This document shows, in pieces, positions 1 through 6,149 of a DNA stretch of 7,405 nucleotides. Source of the DNA: Anaerolineae bacterium (lineage in GTDB: Bacteria; Chloroflexota; Anaerolineae; 4572-78; J111); assembly GCA_020433835.1 (NCBI GenBank), contig JAGRBY010000366.1, positions 1 through 7,405 on the forward strand, written 5' to 3'. Numbering within the stretch: position 1 is the first letter of the stretch; every line of letters starts with the position of its first letter. The notes under the pieces are model-generated. The model did not search any database and was not told the origin of the DNA. It saw only the letters and a program-made list of their open reading frames with translations. Made by a program: the position numbers and the translations under genes.

Positions 1-723
1 GACTTTAACCACACCGTCGAGAATTTCGGTGTGCAGGTTTTTGGGAATAAAGCCACCACCAATACCTTGCAGTGGGTGCGGGCCAGGAGCACCCCCGCTG
101 ATAACGGGTGACAGTTCCGGCTCTACGGCCAAGACTTTAAGGTTGGGCCATACTTCTTTCAAAACTTCGGCGGTGCCGGTAATGTGGCCACCGGTGCCGA
201 CGCCGGTGATGAGATAATCGAACCCTTCCGGGAAATCACGGATAATTTCTTGGGCGGTGGTACGTTTGTGCGCTTCGATATTGGCCGGGTTTTCAAACTG
301 CTGCGGCATCCAGGCGTTGGGAATTTCTTCGAGAAGTTCCGCCGAGCGGTCAAGAATACCTTTAATACCCAGTGCCCGCGGCGTCAGTTCGCAGGTGGCT
401 CCGTAGGCTTCCATAATACGGCGGCGCTCAACGGTCATCGAGTCGGGCATAACCAGAATAAGTTTGTACCCTTTAACGGCTGCGGCCATGGCCAGGCCGA
501 TGCCGGTGTTGCCGGAGGTCGGCTCAACAATGATACTTTCGGGCTTAAGAAGGCCGCGTTCTTCGGCATCTTCAATCATAGACAGGGCGATGCGGTCTTT
601 AATACTGCCGCCCGGATTGGTGCGTTCCAGTTTCATCCACACTTCATGGGTGTCGGGGTAGAGTTTGTTGATCCGTACGTGGGGGGTGTTACCAATGGTT
701 TCTAAAATCGTATTGGCTCGCAT
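1..723 (-). CDS. cysK: Cysteine synthase (O-acetylserine sulfhydrylase), 3' end cut by window edge
   Basis: This PLP-dependent fold-type II enzyme condenses O-acetyl-L-serine with sulfide to give L-cysteine in the cytoplasm. The window holds 241 residues from the start; the family is usually about 305-310, so roughly the last 65 are outside. Seen in the translation: N-terminal [11 protein letters not shown] (residues 9-19), NPGGSIKDR with the Schiff-base lysine at K42, the substrate loop TSGNTG (69-74), and the PLP-phosphate loop [10 protein letters not shown] (174-183). The start ATG at 723-721 has AAGGAG 8 nt upstream. It lies downstream of the serine acetyltransferase on the same strand, 240 nt away, so the two genes form one pathway and perhaps one transcript. 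NPGGSIKDR also occurs in cystathionine beta-synthase-type enzymes. The adjacent cysE-type gene favours cysteine synthase, but the missing C-terminus prevents ruling out a CBS-like relative. Confidence 0.95.
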   Translation of the reverse strand, partial: MRANTILETIGNTPHVRINKLYPDTHEVWMKLERTNPGGSIKDRIALSMIEDAEERGLLKPESIIVEPTSGNTGIGLAMAAAVKGYKLILVMPDSMTVERRRIMEAYGATCELTPRALGIKGILDRSAELLEEIPNAWMPQQFENPANIEAHKRTTAQEIIRDFPEGFDYLITGVGTGGHITGTAEVLKEVWPNLKVLAVEPELSPVISGGAPGPHPLQGIGGGFIPKNLHTEILDGVVKV

Positions 724-750
724 AGTATATTCTCCTTGAATTTTATAAAT

Positions 751-770
751 GGTTAGTTAGTTGGTTGGTT
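751..770. repeat. Tetranucleotide tandem repeat in the cysK leader
   Basis: Five RGTT units in a row on the plus strand (GGTT AGTT AGTT GGTT GGTT), which read AACC/AACT on the cysK coding strand. The tract is followed, toward the gene, by a TTTATAAAA stretch and then the Shine-Dalgarno. A three-unit version (7258-7269) occupies the same kind of position before the hydrolase gene. No function can be assigned; it may be a 5' leader element or a simple slippage product. Confidence 0.6.
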
Positions 771-777
771 AAAGACA

Positions 778-857
778 AGAAACCAGGGTTTTTAGCATTA
801 AAAAGAGCGTTTTTGGCCGCAAAAGGTTATAAATGCGGTATCAAAACCCTGGTTTCT
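778..857. repeat. 15-bp perfect inverted repeat, 50-nt spacer
   Basis: The arms are AGAAACCAGGGTTTT (778-792) and its exact reverse complement (843-857). The spacer is AT-rich. It sits between cysE and cysK, just before the cysK leader. The arms could pair in a cysE-cysK transcript, or the element could be one copy of a dispersed intergenic repeat or MITE-like unit. It carries no ORF, and one copy cannot show mobility. Confidence 0.75.
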
Positions 858-897
858 AAAAAAGTTATGGGTGGTTAAAAGCTATCGTACTGTCTGC

Positions 898-958
898 ACG
901 TTGGAGAGCAGGAAGTAAGGAATAGGGACCCTACTTCTTACTCCCTACTCCCCAACGT
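898..958 (-). terminator. Long heptamer-like hairpin after cysE, possible terminator or processing site
   Basis: Arms of 30 nt (898-927 and 929-958) around a single central base give a near-perfect hairpin directly after the cysE stop. Five arm positions mismatch. Read as minus-strand RNA, four of the five become G-U wobbles and one is A-C, so the structure is better preserved in the cysE-sense transcript. The arm is built of degenerate heptamers (GGGAGTA, AGAAGTA type), as in short tandem repeat families of filamentous bacteria. No T-run follows, so it is not a classical intrinsic terminator; RNA processing or 3'-end protection is equally possible. Confidence 0.5.
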
Positions 959-963
959 AGGGT

Positions 964-1812
964 CTACCTGTCTTTTGTCCGTACGCTCACCTCCGCTTTA
1001 TGATAAACCTGTGAATGGGGAGGCACGCTGTCGGTTAGCCAGACGTTGCCGCCGATAATAGAATGATGGCCGATGACGGTTTCACCGCCGAGAATGGTGG
1101 CGTTGGCGTAGACAGTGACGTGGTCTTCAAGGGTTGGGTGGCGTTTGGTGCCGGCCATCGATTTATGAACTTGCAGTGCGCCTAACGTTACACCGTGATA
1201 AAGCTGAACGTGGTTTCCAATGCGGGCTGTAGCGCCGATGACGGTGCCGGTGCCGTGGTCGATGACAAAGGCGCGGCCAATCTCAGCCGCCGGGTGAATA
1301 TCGATACCGGTTTGGCTGTGGGCATATTCGGTTAGCATGCGCGGCAGCAATGGCACATTAAGGTGTAGAAGGGCGTGAGCCAGCCGATAGATGGCTGTAG
1401 CATAAAAGCCGGGATAGGCCACGATGATTTCGGTTAAACTGGTTGCTGCCGGGTCGGAAGCCAACGCTGCTTTAGCATCGCTGATCATCATCCCATACAG
1501 AGCCGGTAAGGCAGCAGAAAACTGTTGGATGACGTGGGTGGTGTCGATGGCCAGCGGGTCGAGCAGGTGCCTTAATTGTTCCATCAACTCTGTATAGCGT
1601 ACCGATTTTGTGGGTGCTTGGCGGTCGTTATTGGGAAAGAGATAATCAAATATTCTGTCGGCCAAGTGACGGACATCGGATTTTGACGGAACATGGCCCA
1701 GTGAGTCAACCAAAGATTGACGCTGCAGCGGTTTCTGGGAAAAAGCATTAAAACGTCTTTTGTCGAGCTTATCTTTGACAATTGGGTTCGAAAAGTGATA
1801 TAGTGTCGTCAT
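964..1812 (-). CDS. cysE: Serine O-acetyltransferase
   Basis: This enzyme transfers acetyl from acetyl-CoA to L-serine, giving O-acetylserine, the substrate of the neighbouring cysteine synthase. Numbering here is from the upstream ATG at 1833 (289 residues). An N-terminal helical domain (about 1-165) includes the family stretch AYPGFYATAIYRLAHAL. A left-handed beta-helix of hexapeptide repeats follows from about 175. Catalytic-type residues are visible: D178 in GIDIHPAAEIG and H193 in IDHGTGTVIG; also LYHGVTLGA (211-219) and KRHP (230-233). The ATG at 1812 (residue 8) is preferred because AGGGG lies 7 nt upstream, whereas no Shine-Dalgarno precedes the ATG at 1833. The protein ends in VRTKDR, without the terminal isoleucine that enterobacterial CysE inserts into CysK, so a classical cysteine synthase complex looks unlikely. 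It is divergent from the large regulator. Confidence 0.93.
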   Translation of the reverse strand: MTTLYHFSNPIVKDKLDKRRFNAFSQKPLQRQSLVDSLGHVPSKSDVRHLADRIFDYLFPNNDRQAPTKSVRYTELMEQLRHLLDPLAIDTTHVIQQFSAALPALYGMMISDAKAALASDPAATSLTEIIVAYPGFYATAIYRLAHALLHLNVPLLPRMLTEYAHSQTGIDIHPAAEIGRAFVIDHGTGTVIGATARIGNHVQLYHGVTLGALQVHKSMAGTKRHPTLEDHVTVYANATILGGETVIGHHSIIGGNVWLTDSVPPHSQVYHKAEVSVRTKDR

Positions 1813-1850
1813 TGCTATGCCCCTGTTATCCATTTCTGTATTTGTTGCTT

Positions 1851-1879
1851 ATTCTAGTAGGCAAGTTTGTCTTGCTTAC
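1851..1879 (-). promoter_or_regulatory. Putative cysE -10 element with adjoining operator-like dyad
   Basis: On the minus strand TAGAAT (1856-1851) matches TATAAT at 5 of 6 positions and lies 18 nt before the upstream ATG. Immediately upstream is a dyad, GTAGGCAAG-TTTGT-CTTGCTTAC (1857-1879), with 9-bp arms and one mismatch. It fills exactly the space where spacer and -35 would be; the 17-bp-spaced -35 (GTAAGC) is poor. A regulator bound there could activate or block cysE. If transcription starts further upstream, the same sequence would be a leader stem-loop. No promoter was mapped. Confidence 0.35.
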
Positions 1880-1885
1880 CTTACC

Positions 1886-1914
1886 TTGTGACTGGTCAAT
1901 CAAATCTGTTTAAT
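1886..1914 (+). promoter_or_regulatory. Putative sigma70-like promoter toward the BTAD regulator
   Basis: TTGTGA (1886-1891, 4 of 6 to TTGACA), a 17-bp spacer, and TTTAAT (1909-1914, 5 of 6 to TATAAT) are oriented toward the gene at 2093. This would give a leader of about 170 nt containing the CGTRCC repeats and the 2037-2062 stem-loop. The downstream dyad at 1899-1923 covers its -10. AT-rich spacers give such matches by chance, so this is only a candidate. Confidence 0.33.
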
Positions 1915-1923
1915 TGATTTGAT
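1899..1923. promoter_or_regulatory. Operator-like inverted repeat ATCAAATC-N9-GATTTGAT
   Basis: Perfect 8-bp arms (1899-1906 and 1916-1923) lie in the middle of the divergent cysE/regulator spacer. The repeat overlaps the -10 of the candidate plus-strand promoter and lies upstream of the candidate cysE promoter, a sensible place for a protein controlling both directions. The binding protein cannot be named. Confidence 0.4.
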
Positions 1924-1944
1924 ATCATCAGTTTACCGTGTTAC

Positions 1945-1985
1945 CGTACCTTAGGCGTGCCAAAAAGCGTACCAGAGAGCGTGCT
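1945..1985. promoter_or_regulatory. Direct-repeat array CGTRCC, 11-12 bp period, SARP-type candidate site
   Basis: Hexamers CGTACC (1945), CGTGCC (1956), CGTACC (1968) and CGTGCT (1980) start 11, 12 and 12 bp apart, so they fall on nearly one face of the DNA. The last three extend to heptamers GCGTRCY. A tandem octamer TTACCGTG/TTACCGTA (1933-1948) overlaps the first unit. SARP-family activators are known to bind tandem heptamer direct repeats spaced about one helical turn. The downstream gene encodes a protein with a SARP-type DNA-binding domain, so autoregulation is a reasonable inference but unproven. Confidence 0.45.
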
Positions 1986-2008
1986 TGCACAGCAATTTTC
2001 AATATAGT
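1980..2008 (+). promoter_or_regulatory. Alternative regulator promoter whose -35 is the last direct repeat
   Basis: TATAGT (2003-2008, 5 of 6 to TATAAT) has at 17-bp spacing the hexamer CGTGCT (1980-1985), the last CGTRCC repeat, instead of a -35 consensus. A promoter lacking a -35 and carrying activator repeats there is the layout known for SARP-dependent promoters, although their last repeat usually sits closer to the -10. The 12-bp-spaced TTGCAC (1985-1990) is too close to be a -35. Confidence 0.3.
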
Positions 2009-2036
2009 CCTCAAACCCAACAGCTTTTGGCTGAAG

Positions 2037-2062
2037 TTTTGCGACAATGATGACTCGCAAAA
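2037..2062 (+). promoter_or_regulatory. Leader stem-loop TTTTGCGA-N10-TCGCAAAA
   Basis: A perfect 8-bp inverted repeat with a 10-nt loop ends 18 nt before the GGAAG that serves the regulator start at 2093. In RNA it would form a hairpin just upstream of the ribosome-binding site. In DNA it could be an operator. There is no aptamer-like conservation to point to, so a riboswitch call is not justified. Confidence 0.4.
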
Positions 2063-2092
2063 ACGCAATAGTGACCGATCGGAAGAACAACG

Positions 2093-5000
2093 ATGTTGGA
2101 AATACAGTTATTGGGAGCACCTCGCTTTATGCAAGCGGGTAACCCCTTAAAACTTAGTCGGCGTAAATCGATTGCCTTGCTTGCTTATCTGGCTGTGACC
2201 CGTCAGCCTTACCCGCGCGATGTGATAGCGGGGTTATTCTGGCCCGAATTTGACCAATCGGCGGCCCGTATGAATTTACGACGCGATCTTTCCTGGCTGC
2301 GGCAGCAACTGCCGGAGGATATTCTCCTAATTGATCGTTCGGATATAGAGTTTAACGCAAAGGCGGATGTTCGAATCGATGTTCATCAGCTCGAAGCGGG
2401 CCTGGCTTCATCGCAGTCTCATGACCACCCCGATGACACCCTGTGTGCTGAATGTTCCCAATCGATTATGAAAGCCATCGAACTGTATCAAGGCGAGTTT
2501 ATGGCCGGTTTTAGCCTGGCGGATTGTGTCGAGTTTGACGAGTGGCTTTTCTTTCAGCGCGAGCAGCGGCGTCAGGAAGTATCTGTGGGCTTGCAGCGTT
2601 TGGTCACCTGGTGTTGCCAGCAAAAATCACTTGAGGCCGGAATAAACTACGGTCGTCGCTGGCTCAGCCTCGATCCGTTGAATGAGTCACCCCATCGTGC
2701 CCTCATGCAGCTTTATGCTTGGTCCGATCAGCCGGCGGCGGCTTTACGCCAATACGATGAATGTGTTCGCCTGCTCGATGAGGAGTTCGGCATTGCCCCC
2801 GAGCCGGAGACAATGACGCTGTGCGAGGCCATAAAAGCCAATCGCCTGATCATCTCGGTATTTAAAGAAAGAGAGGGAACGCTACCTGCGGCTAAAGAGG
2901 CTGTAGCGCTTAAGACGCCGGCTGTGCCTCCGGCTAAAACACCCTCGCTGCCCCCCTTTCTAAAGGAAGAGACAACCCCGGAACCGGCCACGATCTTTGT
3001 GGCACGTGAGCGAGAGCTGGCGGAATTAGAGTCCGCACTCGATTCGGCGCGGACCGGCCAGGGCCAAATTATGTTTGTTATTGGCGGGGCCGGACGGGGC
3101 AAATCCATCTTGACGCAAGAGTTTGCCCGTCGAGCGCAAGCCGCCGATACGGACTTGGTGGTGGTCAGCGGCTACTGCGATGCTATGACCGGCGTCGGCG
3201 ATCCCTACCTGCCCTTTCGCGGGGCGCTAACCATGCTAACCGGCGATGTCGAGGCGAAATGGGCCGGAGGGTTGATCAGCCAAACCCACGCCCGACGCTT
3301 ATGGGAGTTGATGCCCCTCACCCTGCCGGCTCTGGTTGAGCACGCACCTGACCTGATCGGCAACTTTATTCCGGCTCAGGCTTTGCAAAACCGGGCCGAA
3401 ACCGTGGCCACGCCCGAAACGCCCTGGCTCAAATCATTAACCACGCTAACCACCTCTGAAACGAGCAGCGGCCTGGAACAGCAGCGTATCTTTAGCCAGT
3501 TTACGGCTCTGCTCAAAGCCATCGCTGCCCAGCGGCCTATTCTTTTGATTATTGAAGATTTGCACTGGGTCGATACCGCCTCTAGCGGGCTGCTCTTCCA
3601 TTTAAGTCGACAGATAGCCGAGAGCCATATTCTCATTATCGGCACCTATCGCCCTGAGGAAGTGCCGTTGAGCTGGACCGATGATCGTCACCCGCTGGCC
3701 GGCATCGTCAGCGAGATTAAGCGGCAGCACGGTGACATCTGGCTCGATCTGGGCGACCTGACGGCTATCGAGGGGCGACAGTTTGTGGATGCCTATCTGG
3801 ACACGCAGCCCAACAAACTCGACAATGCGTTTCGAGAGGCGTTGTTCCGCCATACCGATGGGTACGCACTGTTCACGGTAGAACTGCTGCGCGACATGCA
3901 AGATCGCGGCGATTTAATTCGGGATGAAAACGGGGCCTGGACAACCGCCGATGTCATCAACTGGCGCACCCTACCGGCCAAGGTTGAAGGCGTTATTGAG
4001 AAGCGTATTCAAAGTTTGGAAGTCGAGTGGCAGTCTGTTCTCACGGTGGCCAGCGTAGAAGGCGAAATCTTTACCGCCGAGGTCATCGCCCGCGTGCAAG
4101 CATTAGATGAACGGGGGCTGGTTCTCCAGTTGAGCCGCGAGCTTGATAAGCAGCATCGGCTGGTTACGGCGCAAACGTTGGAACGCGTGGGCCGACAGCG
4201 CCTGTCTCGCTATCGTTTTCGACACCATCTTTTCCAGCACTACCTTTATCACAATCTCGATATGATGGAAAGGAACTATTTGCACGAGGCGGTTGGCAAC
4301 GTGTTGGAGTCGATGTATGCCGACCGGACTGAAGATGTCGCTGTGCAATTAGCCTGGCATTTTCAGGAGGCCGGGCTGGTTGATAAAGCCATCACCTATT
4401 TACAGCAGGCCGGTGATGTGGCGGCGCGGGTGTATGCCCACGCCGAAGCTGTTGCATCGTATCAGCAGGCGCTGAGCTTGAGTAAACAGTACGGGGCACC
4501 CCCTCAAGATTTAATGGCCATTTACATGCGTTTGGGCCGAACTCTGGAGCTGAATTCTCAATTTGACGAGGCCCTGACCAGCTACGAAGAAATGGAACGT
4601 GTTGCCCGGCAGCAGGGCTATCGCCCCATGGAGTTGGCCGCAATGATGGCGCAAGTGACGCTGTATGCCACCCCCACCCCGCTTCATGATCCGGTCAAGG
4701 GGCCAGCCTTAGGCCAGGAAACGCTAGCATTGGCGCGTGAATTGGGTGATGTGGCGGCTGAAGCCAAAACCCTGTGGAACTTATCATTGGGTGGTATGTG
4801 GAGCGGGCGCACCATCGAGGGGATTGCTTACGGCGAGCGGGCCGCCTATTTAGCCCGCAAACACGATCTCACTGACCTACTGGCTTATGCGCTTAACGAC
4901 CTGGGTATGCTCTACCTGACTCGCCTGCGCCTGGCGCAAGCCAAGCAAGCGCTAGAGGAAGCGGGCCACTTGTGGCGCAAGCTTGATAATTTACCGATGT

Positions 5001-5905
5001 TGACCGATAGTTTGAGCATGAAGTGTGCTGCCCATATTCAGGCCGGCGAGTATAAACAGGCCGTAGACCATTCGGATGAGGCTTTTCAAATAAGCGAGGC
5101 CAGCAACAACCTGTGGGGGCAGTCATTTAGCCGTATGTTTATCTGTTGGGCCTATTGGGAAATGGGTCAACCGGATCAGGCAATAGCTCTGGCCCAAAGA
5201 AGCCTGCGCCAGGGAAAACAGGCCGGGTTTATCGCATCGCAGGTTCTAACCGGCGGCTATTTGGCCGCTATCTACGCCGGTTTGGGCGCAATTGAGCTGG
5301 GTCTGGCTATGGCCCAGCAGTCCGTCACCGCCGCGGAAACGCAGTTTCCGCACTTTCGCTGTCACCCGCTGGGGGTTTTGGCGCAGCTGCACCTCTTAAA
5401 CGGAGACCTGGCCGAAGCTGAGGCCATTGTTGAACAGGGCAAGCGCGATTTTTACGGCGATGCCCATCCGGCCTGGAATATGCGGATCAACATCGCGGAT
5501 ATCGAGCTGGCCTTTAAGCGCACTGACTATGAGCGAACAATTGCGCTGGCAGATGATGTCCTCCCCGTATTACGCCAAAATGATTTCCTTACCTATATGG
5601 CTACCTTCCTTCATCTTAAAAGCCAGGCCCTGCTGGCTCTTGGTCAGGTTGAAGCGGCTCGGGCGGGCTGGCTCGAAGCCCAAGCTGTTGCTCAAACTTC
5701 CGGTTCGCGAGCCTCGCTCTGGCCTAGCTTATTGGCCTTGAGCCAACTTGAGTCTGATCCTGCTGTGGCGCAGCGTCTTCATCAGCAAGCCAGAGAGATT
5801 GTTGAGTTTATTACCGCTAATATCAGCGATACCGGCTTGCGCGCCGGCTTTCTTAACCAACCCCAGGTGCAGGCCGTATTTGAAAACGGCACCCCATCGG
5901 CCTAA
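2093..5905 (+). CDS. SARP/BTAD-type transcriptional activator with STAND ATPase and TPR-like C-terminus
   Basis: A 1270-residue, one-component cytoplasmic regulator of AfsR-like architecture. Residues 1-95 are a winged-helix OmpR/SARP DNA-binding domain (LSRRKSIALLAYLA; LFWPEFDQSAARMNLRRDL). Residues 96-250 form the BTAD helical domain, ending in the typical QYDECVRLLDEEFGIAPEPET. A Pro-rich linker (265-298) leads to a STAND/AAA-like ATPase: Walker A GGAGRGKS (331-338), Walker B ILLIIEDLHWVD (483-494), and a sensor-like GTYRPEE (517-523). A winged-helix-like stretch (about 628-670) precedes degenerate TPR-like helices (about 745-1210). The end, SDTGLRAGFLNQPQV (1245-1259), is a familiar closing segment of such proteins. 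No LuxR HTH is present, so DNA binding must be N-terminal. An H-x-H-x5-C-x2-C set (H110, H112, C118, C121) could bind metal. The ATG at 2093 has GGAAG 7 nt upstream. It is divergent from cysE. The ligand and targets are unknown; family members usually couple nucleotide-dependent switching to promoter activation. Confidence 0.93.
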   Translation: MLEIQLLGAPRFMQAGNPLKLSRRKSIALLAYLAVTRQPYPRDVIAGLFWPEFDQSAARMNLRRDLSWLRQQLPEDILLIDRSDIEFNAKADVRIDVHQLEAGLASSQSHDHPDDTLCAECSQSIMKAIELYQGEFMAGFSLADCVEFDEWLFFQREQRRQEVSVGLQRLVTWCCQQKSLEAGINYGRRWLSLDPLNESPHRALMQLYAWSDQPAAALRQYDECVRLLDEEFGIAPEPETMTLCEAIKANRLIISVFKEREGTLPAAKEAVALKTPAVPPAKTPSLPPFLKEETTPEPATIFVARERELAELESALDSARTGQGQIMFVIGGAGRGKSILTQEFARRAQAADTDLVVVSGYCDAMTGVGDPYLPFRGALTMLTGDVEAKWAGGLISQTHARRLWELMPLTLPALVEHAPDLIGNFIPAQALQNRAETVATPETPWLKSLTTLTTSETSSGLEQQRIFSQFTALLKAIAAQRPILLIIEDLHWVDTASSGLLFHLSRQIAESHILIIGTYRPEEVPLSWTDDRHPLAGIVSEIKRQHGDIWLDLGDLTAIEGRQFVDAYLDTQPNKLDNAFREALFRHTDGYALFTVELLRDMQDRGDLIRDENGAWTTADVINWRTLPAKVEGVIEKRIQSLEVEWQSVLTVASVEGEIFTAEVIARVQALDERGLVLQLSRELDKQHRLVTAQTLERVGRQRLSRYRFRHHLFQHYLYHNLDMMERNYLHEAVGNVLESMYADRTEDVAVQLAWHFQEAGLVDKAITYLQQAGDVAARVYAHAEAVASYQQALSLSKQYGAPPQDLMAIYMRLGRTLELNSQFDEALTSYEEMERVARQQGYRPMELAAMMAQVTLYATPTPLHDPVKGPALGQETLALARELGDVAAEAKTLWNLSLGGMWSGRTIEGIAYGERAAYLARKHDLTDLLAYALNDLGMLYLTRLRLAQAKQALEEAGHLWRKLDNLPMLTDSLSMKCAAHIQAGEYKQAVDHSDEAFQISEASNNLWGQSFSRMFICWAYWEMGQPDQAIALAQRSLRQGKQAGFIASQVLTGGYLAAIYAGLGAIELGLAMAQQSVTAAETQFPHFRCHPLGVLAQLHLLNGDLAEAEAIVEQGKRDFYGDAHPAWNMRINIADIELAFKRTDYERTIALADDVLPVLRQNDFLTYMATFLHLKSQALLALGQVEAARAGWLEAQAVAQTSGSRASLWPSLLALSQLESDPAVAQRLHQQAREIVEFITANISDTGLRAGFLNQPQVQAVFENGTPSA

Positions 5906-5932
5906 GACGTTGGCCGGTTTTAACGTGCCACA

Positions 5933-6106
5933 TTAGAAAATAAAAAGATGCTCAATGTGAGAGGGAATGTTCTTTGCCTCTGCTTCATCAGCGTTATACC
6001 CGGTTTCGAGCCAAAACTCACAGCAAGGCACAAACGTGCAGGCTGCCATACCGACTAAAACATCAGACTGCCAGATTTTTTCGAGGATATTTATAATGAA
6101 TTTCAT
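5933..6106 (-). CDS. Small Cys-cluster peptide, 57 aa, unrecognised
   Basis: I do not recognise this gene. The ATG at 6106-6104 has a strong AAGGAG with 8-nt spacing, and the frame runs to TAA at 5935-5933. The peptide opens with an amphipathic segment (MKFIINILEKIWQS), then VLVGMAACTFVPCCEFW with cysteines at 23, 28 and 29, then an acidic stretch (NADEAEAKN) and a short aromatic end (HLFIF). It lacks a clear signal peptide and a double-glycine leader site. It follows the 83-aa reading frame by 43 nt on the same strand and ends 27 nt from the convergent regulator. It could be a RiPP-like precursor, a small metal- or redox-active protein, or a membrane-associated microprotein. No modifying enzyme or transporter is visible in the window, so a RiPP label would be a guess. 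Confidence 0.55.
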   Translation of the reverse strand: MKFIINILEKIWQSDVLVGMAACTFVPCCEFWLETGYNADEAEAKNIPSHIEHLFIF

Positions 6107-6149
6107 GATAATAACTCCTTTATTGTTCTTTCTGATGATAGATTTATGA

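Noticed and set aside
184..705. 173-codon open frame on the plus strand
   Set aside because: It lies antisense within the clear cysteine synthase gene, has Phe/Gly/Asn-biased composition typical of a shadow frame, and has no ribosome-binding site.
778..958. CRISPR array or riboswitch between cysE and cysK
   Set aside because: There are only two unrelated inverted repeats, no regularly spaced direct repeats and no recognised aptamer such as a SAM or T-box core.
1938..2150. 70-codon frame before the regulator
   Set aside because: GTG start inside the repeat array, no Shine-Dalgarno, basic low-quality sequence, and overlap with the well-supported start at 2093.
2728..3108. 126-codon minus-strand frame inside the regulator gene
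   Set aside because: Ser/Ala-rich reverse reading of the linker and Walker A region; the plus-strand protein is unmistakable.
5907..5926. Possible terminator between the regulator and the 57-aa peptide
   Set aside because: Only a 5-bp ACGTT/AACGT stem with a 10-nt loop and no T-run on either side; too weak to call.
5967..6149. 60-codon plus-strand frame in the convergent spacer
   Set aside because: Antisense to the 57-aa peptide, which has a far better Shine-Dalgarno; this frame has none.
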